This document shows, piece after piece, positions 35,287-45,150 of a DNA stretch of 64,000 bases (the first letter of the stretch is position 1; every line of letters begins with the position of its first letter). The stretch lies in the NCBI GenBank assembly GCA_963739345.1, contig CAVUAA010000002.1:62001-126000 (forward strand), read 5' to 3'. Both the position numbers and the translations under genes were made by a program. This DNA comes from CAVUAA01 sp963739345 (GTDB taxonomy: Bacteria; Chlamydiota; Chlamydiia; Chlamydiales; JAFEGQ01). The notes beneath the pieces are model-generated. The model ran no database searches, was not told the DNA's origin, and saw nothing but the letters and a program-made list of their open reading frames with translations.

Positions 35287-38200
35287 TCATGCGACGGCGG
35301 CGGGCTTCTTGTCGAAGCGGATGGAGATCTGTTTGGAGACGCCCTTCTCTTCCATGGAGACGCCGTAGAGGACGTCGGCGACGCTCATGGTGAGCTTGTT
35401 GTGGGTGATGATGAGAAACTGAGTCTCGGCCATGAAAGGGTGGAGGACGTTGAGGAATCTTTTGACGTTAGCGTCGTCAAGGGGAGCGTCCATCTCGTCG
35501 AGGATGCAGAAAGGAGCAGGTTTCACTTCAAAGATAGCAAAGAGAAGTGCCATGGCGGTCATGCACTTCTCGCCGCCAGAGAGAAGTTTGATGGAGCGCA
35601 TTTTCTTGCCAGGCGGCTTGGCGATCAGGTCGATGCCTGCTTCGAGGACGTCGTTGCTGCCGACGAATTTGAGGTCGGCCTCCCCTCCGTTGAAGAGGAT
35701 CTGGAACTGCTTTTGGAACTTCTCGCGAACCTGCTCGAACGTTTCTTGAAATTTGGTTCGAGAGAGTGTGTCAAGCTCTTCGATGATGGCGAGCAATTCC
35801 CGCTTGGAGGTCTCGAGATCTTCGATTTGGGTGGCCAGGTGGCCGTGGCGCGCAGCAGTCTCATCGTATTCGTCGATGGCAGCGAGGTTGACGTGGTCGG
35901 CCTTGTCCACTTCGCGACGGAGGCGGCGAACTTCTGCTTCAGTCTCGTCGATGGTACGCTTACACTTGAAGTCAGTCTGGAGAGCGTCAGTGATTTCTAG
36001 GGAAAACCGCTCACGTAGCTCTTCGGCAAAACCGTCACTGGTGGCGGCGTGTTGCGCAATGCCAACGTCCAGGGCGTGGCCTTTTTCCTCGAGAGTGCGC
36101 CGCTTCTCGTTACCGCCGGCTGCTCGCTCTTCGGCCTTTTCGAGCTTGGCCTGCCATCGCTCGAGATCTTTCTCGAGCGATTCGAGGTTGCGGGTGGTTT
36201 TCGCGAGCTCGGAGTCGACCCCCTTCATCTCCTTTCCAAAGGAAGCGAGGGAGGCCTGCAGCTCCTTTTTTGCTTCGGACAATTCTGAGCGTTCGGATTT
36301 GAGGCGCTGCTCTTGCCGCGTGCACTCTTCGGAGCGGTTCTCAAGAAGGTGGAGCTGGTGCTCGCACTCACGCTTCGCGTGGGAGAGGTGGTCGAAGGTG
36401 GCTTTTCTCTGCGCATGCAGCTCTGAACACTCACGAAGGAGAGATAGCTGCGACTCGAGCCCACTCTCAACGTCGGAAGAGGTGGCCTGCCCCGCCTCGA
36501 GCTTCTCTTGCGCCTTTTTCTGCTCTGCGGAGAGCTTGTCGATCTCTTTGCTTAGAACAAGGGACAAGCTCTTAAGCTCTTTCTGCTCGGACTTGAAACT
36601 CTTCTCCCGCTCGGCGCTCTCAGCGAGATCGGTGCGGCACCGCTGGAGGCCGAAGTTGGCCTCGATGAGATGCATCTCAGCGTTCCGGTGGTCGCGGTCG
36701 AGGCCGCTCCGCTGCAGGGTCAATTCCTCCCGCCGCTTATGGGCGGTGGCGATCTTTGTTTCGAGTTTTTCTTTGCGGCTCTTAAGAGCGGGAATTTGCG
36801 TGCCGAGCTGTTTAAGTTCGGTTTCACGCAGAAAAGTGTTGCTCTCAGAAGCGCCGGGACAGAAGAGGACGCCACGGGCGTCGATGTAGAGCCCCTCTTT
36901 GGTGACGGCGTTAGTCTTTTTACCGGCAATGGCATCAGCTGTTTTAATGAGGGTGATGCCGTCGAGTGGCCCAAAGGCGTTGGTGGTGAGGGAGAAATCG
37001 GTCAATCCCTCTTTCTCGGCAATCGCCCACACTTCCTTAAGCTGCTTCTGATCTTTGACGAGCAGGGTCTGGGAGTAGGGGCGCATGACGGCGACACTCG
37101 ACGCATCACCCGAGACCGCTTCACAAAGCGCCTTTAGCCCCTTCACCTGCTTGAGCAGCTTCTTGGTCGCTGGAGAGAACCCCTCCATCTCTTGCTTGAG
37201 GCGGAGGAGAACCCGTTCACGCGCCTGCGCTTCGGTCAGCTCAACAACAAGCCCCTCAAGCTCTTTCCGCCCCTCTTCAACCACCTGGTTTTGGCTCTTC
37301 AAGTCGGCGTCAGCTTTGGTGAGCGCCGCTTTGTGTTGATCCACCTCGCCGGAGAGCTTCTTCACCCCCTTTTCACGCTCGGAAAGACCTGCGGTGAGGC
37401 CCTCTGCTACAGCAGTGGTGTCGGCGAGGTCTTCTGCGAGCCGGCCCAGCCGCTCCTCGCCATGTTCAAGCCTCACCTGCCGCTCCCGCACCTGTCCAGC
37501 GAGAGCGTGGGCCGCTTCAGAGAGGTGAATCCGTTCCCGTTGCACCGCCTGCTGCTGGTCGCGCAACTTACCGACGAGCTGCTGCACTTTCGTCAGCTCC
37601 TTGTCGATCTCCTTGAACGCCCCTTCAGCCTGCTTGAACTTAAGCCCCAGCTCTTTTTTTCGCTCCTTCTGAGATGCGATCTGATCTTTTAGAGCTTCCC
37701 GATCGGTAAAGAGGAGCTCCCACTCGGTCGCAAGCGTCTGCTCCCGCCCGTTCACTTCGGTGAGCCGCTTCTGGCTCGACTGCTCCTCAACCCCTTTTAC
37801 TTCCTTGGCGCTGCGGGCCCGATAGAGCTCCTCACGGAGCGCAGCTAGCCCCACCTGCTTCTCTTTCGTCGCAGCGACAATCTGCAGCCTCTCCGCTTCA
37901 AACTCCGAAGAGGAGGTGGAGAGCTTTTCAAGCCGCTCATGCACCTCGGCCAGCTCCTTCGCCAGCCGCTGCCGGGCATCATCGGCCCGCAGCCACCGCA
38001 TGACGATCATCCCCTGCTCAAGCTGGGTGAGCCGCTCCTTGTTGCTCTTGAACTGGTTGGCCTCCTTCACCTGCCGCTCCAGCAACTTCATCTGCTTATT
38101 CACTTCAGCGCAAATATCATTGATGCGAGTGAGGTTGTCCCCCGTTTGGTCCAGTTTTCGCTCCGCCTCACGCCACTGCTGCCGATAGCGGCTGATGCCT

Positions 38201-38706
38201 GCCACCTGCTCAAAAAGAGGGCGCCGATCTTCTGGGTTCTTGAGGACAATCTCGTCGATCTTCCCCTGCTCAAAAATTGCTAGGGCATCTTTCCCAAGTC
38301 CCGAATCCCAGAAAAGACTTTGGATGTCTTTGAGGCGGACCTGATTTCCGTTGAGGCGATATTCTGACTCGCCCGATCGGTGGAGGCGGCGGCTGATCGC
38401 CACCTCATCATATTCGACGGGAAGGGCGCTCTTGGCCCCCGTGAACGTGAGGGTCACCTCAGAAAAATTTGAAGGCTTTCTCGTTGAGGTGCCGGCGAAG
38501 ATGACGTCTTGCATCTTCTCTCCCCGCAGGCTCTTGGCCGACTGCGCCCCCATCACCCACCGGAAGGCGTCGGCAACGTTCGATTTGCCACACCCATTCG
38601 GCCCCACAATGCCCGACACCCCATCTCCAAAAACAAAGGTGGTCCGGTCGGCAAACGATTTAAAGCCGCACATCTCAATTTTCTTCAGGCGAAAGCGTTT
38701 TGACAT
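35287..38706 (-). CDS. smc: Chromosome segregation protein SMC
   Basis: 1139 residues from ATG 38706; an upstream in-frame ATG at 38757 would add 17 residues that do not resemble SMC. The N-terminal head has FKSFADRT and GPNGCGKSN near residue 32. Long coiled coils (160-480 and 650-960) flank a hinge near 500-640. The C-terminal head has LLSGGEK near 1038 and FCILDEMDAPLDD near 1068. SMC dimers compact and segregate the chromosome with ScpA/ScpB. Confidence 0.95.
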   Translation of the reverse strand: MSKRFRLKKIEMCGFKSFADRTTFVFGDGVSGIVGPNGCGKSNVADAFRWVMGAQSAKSLRGEKMQDVIFAGTSTRKPSNFSEVTLTFTGAKSALPVEYDEVAISRRLHRSGESEYRLNGNQVRLKDIQSLFWDSGLGKDALAIFEQGKIDEIVLKNPEDRRPLFEQVAGISRYRQQWREAERKLDQTGDNLTRINDICAEVNKQMKLLERQVKEANQFKSNKERLTQLEQGMIVMRWLRADDARQRLAKELAEVHERLEKLSTSSSEFEAERLQIVAATKEKQVGLAALREELYRARSAKEVKGVEEQSSQKRLTEVNGREQTLATEWELLFTDREALKDQIASQKERKKELGLKFKQAEGAFKEIDKELTKVQQLVGKLRDQQQAVQRERIHLSEAAHALAGQVRERQVRLEHGEERLGRLAEDLADTTAVAEGLTAGLSEREKGVKKLSGEVDQHKAALTKADADLKSQNQVVEEGRKELEGLVVELTEAQARERVLLRLKQEMEGFSPATKKLLKQVKGLKALCEAVSGDASSVAVMRPYSQTLLVKDQKQLKEVWAIAEKEGLTDFSLTTNAFGPLDGITLIKTADAIAGKKTNAVTKEGLYIDARGVLFCPGASESNTFLRETELKQLGTQIPALKSRKEKLETKIATAHKRREELTLQRSGLDRDHRNAEMHLIEANFGLQRCRTDLAESAEREKSFKSEQKELKSLSLVLSKEIDKLSAEQKKAQEKLEAGQATSSDVESGLESQLSLLRECSELHAQRKATFDHLSHAKRECEHQLHLLENRSEECTRQEQRLKSERSELSEAKKELQASLASFGKEMKGVDSELAKTTRNLESLEKDLERWQAKLEKAEERAAGGNEKRRTLEEKGHALDVGIAQHAATSDGFAEELRERFSLEITDALQTDFKCKRTIDETEAEVRRLRREVDKADHVNLAAIDEYDETAARHGHLATQIEDLETSKRELLAIIEELDTLSRTKFQETFEQVREKFQKQFQILFNGGEADLKFVGSNDVLEAGIDLIAKPPGKKMRSIKLLSGGEKCMTAMALLFAIFEVKPAPFCILDEMDAPLDDANVKRFLNVLHPFMAETQFLIITHNKLTMSVADVLYGVSMEEKGVSKQISIRFDKKPAAVA

Positions 38707-38786
38707 TCTTCTCTGTGAAACCTCTTTTCTCTTGAAATCACATGGTACCAAACCCATAACAGGGATAGCAACGATGGAGAGAAGCG

Positions 38787-41020
38787 ATGTCGACAGGAAA
38801 GAAAATTTTACTTTGGATCTTGGGCATTGTGGTGGCCATCGCCATCTTCATCGCCTTCCTCCCCGCCATCCTCTCCACCCGCTGGGGAACCGGTGGTTCG
38901 CCAGGCAGGTGCCCGGCAATGTGACCATCGAGAATCTCTCCCTCACCTGGTTCGGCCCCCAAGAAGCGCATGGCGTCGCTCTCACCGGGCGGCTGGGCTT
39001 CTCCACCGTGACCATCGATGAGGTGACCCTCGACCGCGCCCTCCTCCCCCTCATCTTTGGCGATCGCTATATTGGCAATCTAGCCGTTGTGGGAGCTCAG
39101 CTCAAAGCCCCGGCGTGCGAAATGGCCCTCCCCCACCTCACCGTCGTCCATCCCAAGAGGGGCGGGCCGCTCGCCATCAAGGGAGAGGGATCGGTCAACG
39201 GACGGCCATTCGACATCGATTTCGACGTCGCAGAGTTCGATAGCCGCCGCCCTCTCGCCGCCCTAAGAACCGCCAAAGGGCACCTCATCTCACCCGACCT
39301 GCCCCTGGAAGCGCTCGACCGTCTGTTCGGTCTCAAGGATCAGCTGACCGACTTCATTGGCGCCACCGCTAACATTAACCTCGAACTCACCCCCGCTGAG
39401 GCAATCCTCGCTTTTCAGAGCCAGAAGCTCAATCTTCCCAAGACCCTCTTCACCACAGGCGACCGCCTCACCTTAAAAAAGCCAACCACCCTCACCTATG
39501 AAGGAATGCAGGTCAAGCTAGACAAGCTCGACATTCCCCTCGCCGACTGGAAACAGGGCTCCGCCCACGCCACCGTCACGGGTGAGAACATCAACCTAGA
39601 ACTCACCTTCGACGACGAACAAGTGACCGGAACCATCGCCAAGCAAGATTTCACCGCCCGCTTCGCCGGCCATTTCACTAAAAAGGGAGAATTCGAATTC
39701 ACTTCTCCCGCCACCCTCCGCTACACCGTGCGATCGGAGCAGCTGGTCAAGCCGTTTGACATCGAGACCACAATCGCACCTAAAGCGATCCAGCTCGAAG
39801 AGCTCAGCCTCAAAGGGCTCAGCCTGCAGGGAAAGTACACCGCTACCGACATCGTCCTCACCGACGGCACCCTCTCAGGCGTCCACGGGACCTACTCCCT
39901 CAATATTCCCGCCAACAAAGCGACTCTCACCCTCACTGCGACCGATCACGCCAAGATCGACCTCACCCTCTCCAACTTTTATGAAAACAGCCAGCTCAAT
40001 TGGAAGATTGCCAACGTCAACGGCGTCGCTAGGCTCCACCAGCTCCCCGTCTCCGCCCTCCTCCTCATCCCCGGCCTCCCCCACCGCTCCGACCAGATTC
40101 GCGCCCTCCTTGGCAACCAAGTTGACGCCGACGCCACCATCAAGCTCCAAAAGATGAAAGGGCCCGTCCAACTCTCCCTCACCTCTGGAAACACCCACGC
40201 CGAAATTCGGGCACAGCTCGAAGAGGAAGCGCTCACCCTCACCGCCCCCCTCCAAGCCTCAATCACCGTCACCCCTGACATCGGCACTCACGTCCTCGCC
40301 GACTTCAACCCCCTCTTCGTCAACGCCGTGCGGAGCGAGCAGCCCATCACCCTTCGGATCGAGCCGCAAGGTTTCCGCCTCACCCGCCAGGCGAGCGGCC
40401 TCCAGATTGGCCGCGCCACCCTCGACCCCGGCAAGCTGTGGGTGACAAACACCGGCTCCATCCAGCAGCTCTTTGGCCTCTTCAAACGCTCCCAGCTCAA
40501 CGAGCAAAAGGAAGTGCTCGTCTGGTCCACCCCCATCCACTTCTCCGCCCAGGACGGCCTTCTCCGCTACCAGCGTGCGGACATGGTGATCGGCACAAGC
40601 CTCCAGGTCGCCTTCTGGGGCTCTGCCAACCTCACCACCAACGCCCTCCGCATGACCCTCGCCATCCCCGGCTACAGCCTCCGCAAACTCCTCGGCCTCC
40701 CTGACATCCCCGACGACCGCTACCTCCTCATTCCCGTCCGCGGCACCCTTGACGACGCCAAAATTGACTACACCGCCGCCCTCCCCCGCATCGCCGCCCT
40801 TCTCGCCCGCAAGGAGGGTAGCACTGGCAAAGTCCTTGGCGCCCTCATCGAGACCGCCGCCGGCTCCCTCACCACCGACGTTCCTCCCCCCACCACCCAG
40901 CCTTATCCATGGGCCAGCGACCCCACTTACCGCTTCGCCCCGGCCGAAAAGCCCCCCACAGACGTCAAAAAGGAAGCCGCCAAGGAGGCCGGTAAGCAGC
41001 TCAAAAAACTCCTCAAGTAA
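38787..41020 (+). CDS. AsmA/DUF748-like envelope protein with a one-base frameshift near its start
   Basis: The natural start is ATG 38787, with GGAGAG five bases upstream; it gives a membrane anchor (KKILLWILGIVVAIAIFIAF) and LSTRWG. That frame soon stops, while the rest of the protein (NRWFARQVPGNVTIENLSL to 41020) continues in another frame. One extra G in GGGG at 38884-38887 would fuse them into about 744 residues. The long body is rich in beta strands and of AsmA/TamB-like character, family members that bridge or influence lipid and outer-membrane biogenesis. The upstream part of the second frame (38351-38786) is antisense to smc and not real. The stop abuts the RAYT element exactly. Confidence 0.75.
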
Positions 41021-42092
41021 ATTGGGGTCAGGCCTGACATCATGACATCTCTCAAAATATTTCTTCATTTGGAAGACTCTCTATCAGCTGCTCAACCTCT
41101 GCTTTGAGGGTGGCTGATTGCTGCATCTTAGCTTCCAACCTAGAGGCAGCCTTACTAAGAGTGCTCGCTTCCATCCCCACAAAATCTGCTAGCTCACGGA
41201 TAGTCACTCCCTGAGCTCGCCTTGCCAGAAGCGCTGCAACAGCGCGAAAATGACTGCTCCGATAGTCCGGTCTGCACAGAGCCGACGCTTCTGCCCCATA
41301 AACATCACACACCCTCGATAGCAGGCATTCCAAGCCTGCCTTTTTTCGAGATAAAGTCCTGCGCGCACTTTGGTTCACCGTAGTGACAAACTCCTTATCA
41401 CCCATCACGCCCTGTTTTGCCCCCTCTTGAAACTTAGTCCATTCCGCTGGGCTGATCCCCCGCTTCACAAAGCTATCGTACTCTTGCACCGCCCGTTTTT
41501 CTGACCGGCCAAAGTGTTCCAACCCCTCGTCTCGTGCTAGCCACGGGACGTCCTGGAGCCCGAGATATCCGCAGTGACCGCTCCAGGCGTACTCTGCAGG
41601 ATCTGTGACCAAACGGGCGCGCACCGGATTGAGGTGAATATAGCGGATGAGCTCTCTAAGATAGGCGTCGGTGTCAACGATAATCGCCTTATACCTTCCA
41701 TGTAAGAGGTGTCCAATTCTCTCGTGGCGGAAGTTGAAGTAGCGTGTGTAGCGAAAGGAGAAGTTCTGAACGATATCCGCCAACGGAACGTCCTCCACCT
41801 GAATAGCCAGGTGGAGGTGGTTAGACATGAGGCAGTAGGCAAGCACCTGATGCCCAAACCTCTCCACTCCTTCCCGGATCAAGGAGTAAAATCTGTACCG
41901 CTCTCGATCACAGGTGAAGATATCTCGTTTGTTGTTTCCCCTCAGGATGACGTGGTACGTGGCACCTGGAAAGTGAATACGGGGACGTCTTGCCATAATC
42001 ATTCCTCCATTTTTTGGAGATAGAATAGCATATATCCGCCTCAGATCAAGCAATTAGTTGAGAGATGTCATGATGTCAGGCCTGACCCCAAT
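41021..42092. mobile_element. REP-type (Y1/HUH) transposase unit with perfect 35-bp inverted ends
   Basis: 41021-41055 and 42058-42092 are perfect inverted repeats of 35 bases. Each carries GGGGTCAGGCCTGAC next to the outer end, a palindromic core like those in the dispersed palindromes. The element contains a single minus-strand gene. It abuts the AsmA-like stop codon on the left; no target duplication is visible. Confidence 0.85.
41052..41996 (-). CDS. REP-associated tyrosine transposase (Y1/HUH)
   Basis: 314 residues from ATG 41996, with GGAGG seven bases upstream. The HUH motif is in MSNHLHLAIQ near residue 63. The catalytic Tyr is in the helix around HGRYKAIIVDTDAYLRELIR, and RYIHLNPVRARLV is the family's well-known tail. 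The C-terminal third is a DnaA/HTH-like DNA-binding region (VTIRELADFVGMEASTLS). RAYT proteins nick single-stranded REP hairpins and are thought to spread them. The stop codon lies inside the right-hand inverted repeat. Confidence 0.93.
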   Translation of the reverse strand: MARRPRIHFPGATYHVILRGNNKRDIFTCDRERYRFYSLIREGVERFGHQVLAYCLMSNHLHLAIQVEDVPLADIVQNFSFRYTRYFNFRHERIGHLLHGRYKAIIVDTDAYLRELIRYIHLNPVRARLVTDPAEYAWSGHCGYLGLQDVPWLARDEGLEHFGRSEKRAVQEYDSFVKRGISPAEWTKFQEGAKQGVMGDKEFVTTVNQSARRTLSRKKAGLECLLSRVCDVYGAEASALCRPDYRSSHFRAVAALLARRAQGVTIRELADFVGMEASTLSKAASRLEAKMQQSATLKAEVEQLIESLPNEEIF

Positions 42093-42125
42093 GTCGATCT
42101 TCATACGCCCGTCACAGCCAGATCT

Positions 42126-42165
42126 AGGTGTACATAAATCGACAAATGTCGAATTTCGTACACCT
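42126..42165. repeat. Imperfect 40-base palindrome
   Basis: AGGTGTAC...TCGACA pairs with TGTCGA...GTACACCT; 16 of 19 positions match around AA. It lies 34 bases beyond the RAYT element and has no T-run. It has no GG-GCC core and may be unrelated. Confidence 0.55.
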
Positions 42166-42243
42166 CTGGTGAAGCGAAAACCGCAAACAACTCATTGTGT
42201 GAAGCTTGCAAAATTGGCCCTGGAGCCTAAACTGCCGAAAAAT

Positions 42244-42276
42244 ATCGATTTTTGACAGCCCCTCCCAAAAATCGAT
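42244..42276. repeat. Inverted repeat in the serS leader
   Basis: ATCGATTTTTG and CAAAAATCGAT are perfect 11-base arms around an 11-base loop, 51 bases before the serS start. A direct repeat GGGTTGCTA (twice) follows. It could be a leader hairpin; a T-box is not seen. Confidence 0.45.
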
Positions 42277-42326
42277 GGGTTGCTAGGGTTGCTAGAGAGA
42301 GGGGATCGTGGTATTGTTGCTGTTCT

Positions 42327-43604
42327 ATGTTGGACATCAAAGAAATTAGAAAGGATGCGGCTGCGGTTGAGAAGCGGCTGCAGCGGCGCGACCCCACAAT
42401 CAGTCTGAAGCAGATTGTGAGCGGGGACAAGCGGCTACGCGAGGTGACCCACGAGGTGGAGGCGCTGAAGGCGGATCGCAATCAGATGTCCAAGCAAATT
42501 GGCGAGATGAAGCGCAAAGGTGAGGACACGGGGTCTGTGATGGCCGAGGTGGCGACGTTTGGCGAGCGGATCAGGGTACTCGATGGGGAGCGGAAGGCTC
42601 TTGAAGAACAGGTGCACGGTCTGATGGCGTCGCTGCCGAACTTGCCCGATGACGATGTAAAGGTGTCAGAGAGTCCGGGTGACAATGTCGAGGTGAAGCG
42701 GTTTGGCGAGAAGCGGCAGTTTGGGTTTGCTCCGAAAAATCACGTGGAGCTGAATGAGAAGCTCGACCTGTTTGACTTCCAACGGGGAGCGAAGCTGTCG
42801 GGAACCGGATGGCCGGTCTACCGGGGGATGGGCGCAAGACTTGAGTGGGCGCTGCTTCAATACATGGTCTCGGTTCAGATCAAGAATGGCTTTGAGCAAT
42901 GGATGGTCCCCCTTTGTGTGAGACCTGACGCGATGTACGGCGCGGGGCAGTTTCCCAAGTTTGCCGACCAGGTCTACAAGATCGAAGATGAAGAGAATCC
43001 TCTCTACCTGGTTCCAACGGCAGAGGTGGCGCTCAATGGTCTCTTTCTGGATGAAATTTTCGGGGCAGATGAGCTACCCAAGCGGCTCTTCGCCTACACC
43101 CCCTGCTTTCGTAAGGAGGGGGTGGCGGCCGGCTCGCAGGAGCGGGGGCTGATCCGAGTCCATCAGTTCAATAAGGTGGAAATGTTCTGCTTCGCGAAGC
43201 CGGAGGAGAGCGATGCTATCTTCGAGATGATGATGGGGACGGCGTGCGAGGTGCTCGAACGCTTGGGTCTGCATCACAGAAACATGCTGCTGGTCACCGG
43301 CGACATGGGCTTTCAGGCGGCGCGCACCGTCGATGTGGAGGTGTGGCTCCCTGGTCAAGAGCGCTACTATGAGGTGTCGTCGGTCTCTAACTGCCGCGAC
43401 TTTCAGTCTAGGCGTTCGCAGATCCGCTACCGGGAGACTGGAGGCAAACCGGAGCTCCTCCACACGTTGAATGGGTCGGGATTGGCGACCAGCCGCCTGA
43501 TGGTGGGGCTGCTCGAGAACAACCAGCAAGAGGACGGCTCGGTCGTCGTGCCAGAGGTGCTTCGCCCCTATCTGGATGGTATTGACCGCCTCACGCCCAA
43601 ATGA
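42327..43604 (+). CDS. serS: Seryl-tRNA synthetase
   Basis: 425 residues from ATG 42327. An N-terminal tRNA-binding coiled coil covers residues 30-110. The class II core has motif 2 (FRKEGVAAG, then RVHQFNKVE) and motif 3 (GSGLATSRLMVGLLEN). It charges tRNA-Ser. The upstream in-frame extension to 42252 runs through a hairpin and is not likely to be coding. The order serS, VIT-like, P-type ATPase follows chlamydial CT729-CT727, with mnmH inserted after serS. It overlaps mnmH by four bases. Confidence 0.96.
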   Translation: MLDIKEIRKDAAAVEKRLQRRDPTISLKQIVSGDKRLREVTHEVEALKADRNQMSKQIGEMKRKGEDTGSVMAEVATFGERIRVLDGERKALEEQVHGLMASLPNLPDDDVKVSESPGDNVEVKRFGEKRQFGFAPKNHVELNEKLDLFDFQRGAKLSGTGWPVYRGMGARLEWALLQYMVSVQIKNGFEQWMVPLCVRPDAMYGAGQFPKFADQVYKIEDEENPLYLVPTAEVALNGLFLDEIFGADELPKRLFAYTPCFRKEGVAAGSQERGLIRVHQFNKVEMFCFAKPEESDAIFEMMMGTACEVLERLGLHHRNMLLVTGDMGFQAARTVDVEVWLPGQERYYEVSSVSNCRDFQSRRSQIRYRETGGKPELLHTLNGSGLATSRLMVGLLENNQQEDGSVVVPEVLRPYLDGIDRLTPK

Positions 43605-44467
43605 CGCTCATTGATGTACGCAGCCCCAGCGAGTTTGCCAAAGGGCACATCCCAGGCGCGCGCAACACTCCACTTCTATCAGATGCCGATCGTGTAGCGG
43701 TCGGCACCACCTACAAACAGGTAGGACGTCGAGAAGCGTTTGCTCTTGGCCTCGAGCTGGTGGCGCCAAATGTGGCTCCTCTTCTCGCCGAAGTGAGTGG
43801 CCCTGTTGAGGTCTACTGCTGGCGGGGGGGAATGCGGAGCGAGGCGGTCTGTACTCTCCTCCAGCTGGCCGGCGTCGAAGCTACAAGGCGGACGGGTGGC
43901 TACAAGTCCTTTCGTCGTTGGGCGCTAGAGATGTTCGCCGGCCCCCGCCAATTTCGGGTGCTGGGCGGACTGACGGGGAGCGGGAAGACCGAAAGGCTCC
44001 AGGAGATGGAGAGGGTGCTCGACCTCGAGAAGCTGGCCAATCACCGCGGCAGCAGCTTTGGCATGTTGGGGCAAGCCCCACAGCCAAGCCAAGAGCACTT
44101 TGAAAATCTAGTTGCCGTCGAGCTCGACAGACTAGGGGACGGCCCCATCTGGGTCGAGGACGAGAGCCGGCTGATCGGGACGTGCAAAATCCCCGATTCT
44201 CTTTTTGATCAGCTACAAAAAGCGCCGATTGAGGTAATTAAGGTGAGTCGAAAAGAGCGGTTAACGAGACTGGTAGCCGAATATGGAGACTTTCCCAAGG
44301 AGCAGCTGGTTGCCGCAACAACGCGACTCAAAAAACGGCTCGGCTCTGAGCGGACAGCTCGGGCAATTGCCCACGTCGAGGGGGAGCGGATGGAGGCGGC
44401 AGCCGAGATCATCCTCGACTACTATGATCGGGCTTACACCCATTGCTTGGAAAGGAGAGGGAAGTGA
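43601..44467 (+). CDS. mnmH: tRNA 2-selenouridine synthase MnmH (SelU/YbbB)
   Basis: 288 residues: an N-terminal rhodanese domain (residues 1-115) with active-site Cys near 75 in YCWRGGMRS, followed by a P-loop NTPase-like part (GLTGSGKTERLQ near 125). E. coli MnmH, about 364 residues, converts 2-thiouridine at tRNA wobble position 34 into selenouridine, or geranylates it. This copy is shorter at its C-terminus. It needs selenophosphate for selenation; no selD is visible in the window. It starts on the serS stop and ends on the start of the VIT-like gene. Confidence 0.88.
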   Translation: MTLIDVRSPSEFAKGHIPGARNTPLLSDADRVAVGTTYKQVGRREAFALGLELVAPNVAPLLAEVSGPVEVYCWRGGMRSEAVCTLLQLAGVEATRRTGGYKSFRRWALEMFAGPRQFRVLGGLTGSGKTERLQEMERVLDLEKLANHRGSSFGMLGQAPQPSQEHFENLVAVELDRLGDGPIWVEDESRLIGTCKIPDSLFDQLQKAPIEVIKVSRKERLTRLVAEYGDFPKEQLVAATTRLKKRLGSERTARAIAHVEGERMEAAAEIILDYYDRAYTHCLERRGK

Positions 44468-45150
44468 AAGGGATCACTGCAACGGCAGAGTCACACGGAA
44501 CCGAAATGCCCGGCCACATTTCTGCCGCAGCTGATGGGGCCAAAGAGACCGCGCTCGCCCTCCTCCTCCTCTGGATCACACTCACTCTCACTGGCGCACA
44601 AGATATTTGGACAGCCTTAATCATCTTCTCAGTCTCCTGGCTCATTTGGAAAATGGGAAGGAGCGCCTGGCTCGGCTGGTCCCGCCTTGAGCGGCTCCAC
44701 CGGGTGATCGAGGAGGAGAAGTGGGAAATTGAACACCACCGAGGAGAGGAGCGCGAAGAGCTGCGCGCCCTCTATAAAGCCAAAGGATTTGACAGCCCTC
44801 TTCTCGACGAGGTGGTTGACGTCTTGATGGCCGACCAGGATCGACTACTGCGAGTGATGCTCGAAGAGGAGCTCGGCCTCTTCCTCCACGTCTACGAACA
44901 CCCCCTCAAGCAGGCATTTGGCGCCGGCATTGGCGCGCTGATTGGCATTGCCGTCACCCTAATAGGCCTCTTGGTCTGGCCCTCTCTAGGGCTTCTCATT
45001 GGCTCCTTTCTCGTGATCGGCGCGAGCGGAGCCACCGCCGCCATTCATGAAGGGAATCGCCTCCTCCCCGCCATCGTTTGGAATGTTGCCCTCGCCGGCT
45101 TAAGCACCGGCATCGGCTACTTCACTCTCAGATTGATGGGCGGGTCATGA
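44464..45150 (+). CDS. VIT1/CCC1-like membrane protein
   Basis: 228 residues from GTG 44464, which overlaps the mnmH stop (GTGA), with AAAGGAGAGG upstream. Hydrophobic helices lie near 28-65 (ALALLLLWITLTLTGAQDIW) and in the C-terminal third; a charged cytoplasmic helix region (70-140) with EEELGL is typical of the VIT family. Family members move Fe2+ or Mn2+ across membranes. It is translationally coupled to the P-type ATPase (ATGA), so metal homeostasis is the likely shared job; the metal is unknown. Confidence 0.75.
   Translation: MKGITATAESHGTEMPGHISAAADGAKETALALLLLWITLTLTGAQDIWTALIIFSVSWLIWKMGRSAWLGWSRLERLHRVIEEEKWEIEHHRGEEREELRALYKAKGFDSPLLDEVVDVLMADQDRLLRVMLEEELGLFLHVYEHPLKQAFGAGIGALIGIAVTLIGLLVWPSLGLLIGSFLVIGASGATAAIHEGNRLLPAIVWNVALAGLSTGIGYFTLRLMGGS

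Noticed and set aside
38351..38786. N-terminal extension of the AsmA-like frame
   Set aside because: Antisense to the SMC head region and without a membrane anchor or ribosome site. The real start is at 38787 in the other frame.
42244..42326. T-box riboswitch in front of serS
   Set aside because: Only one short hairpin and no T-box sequence or specifier loop; T-boxes are not known in this phylum.
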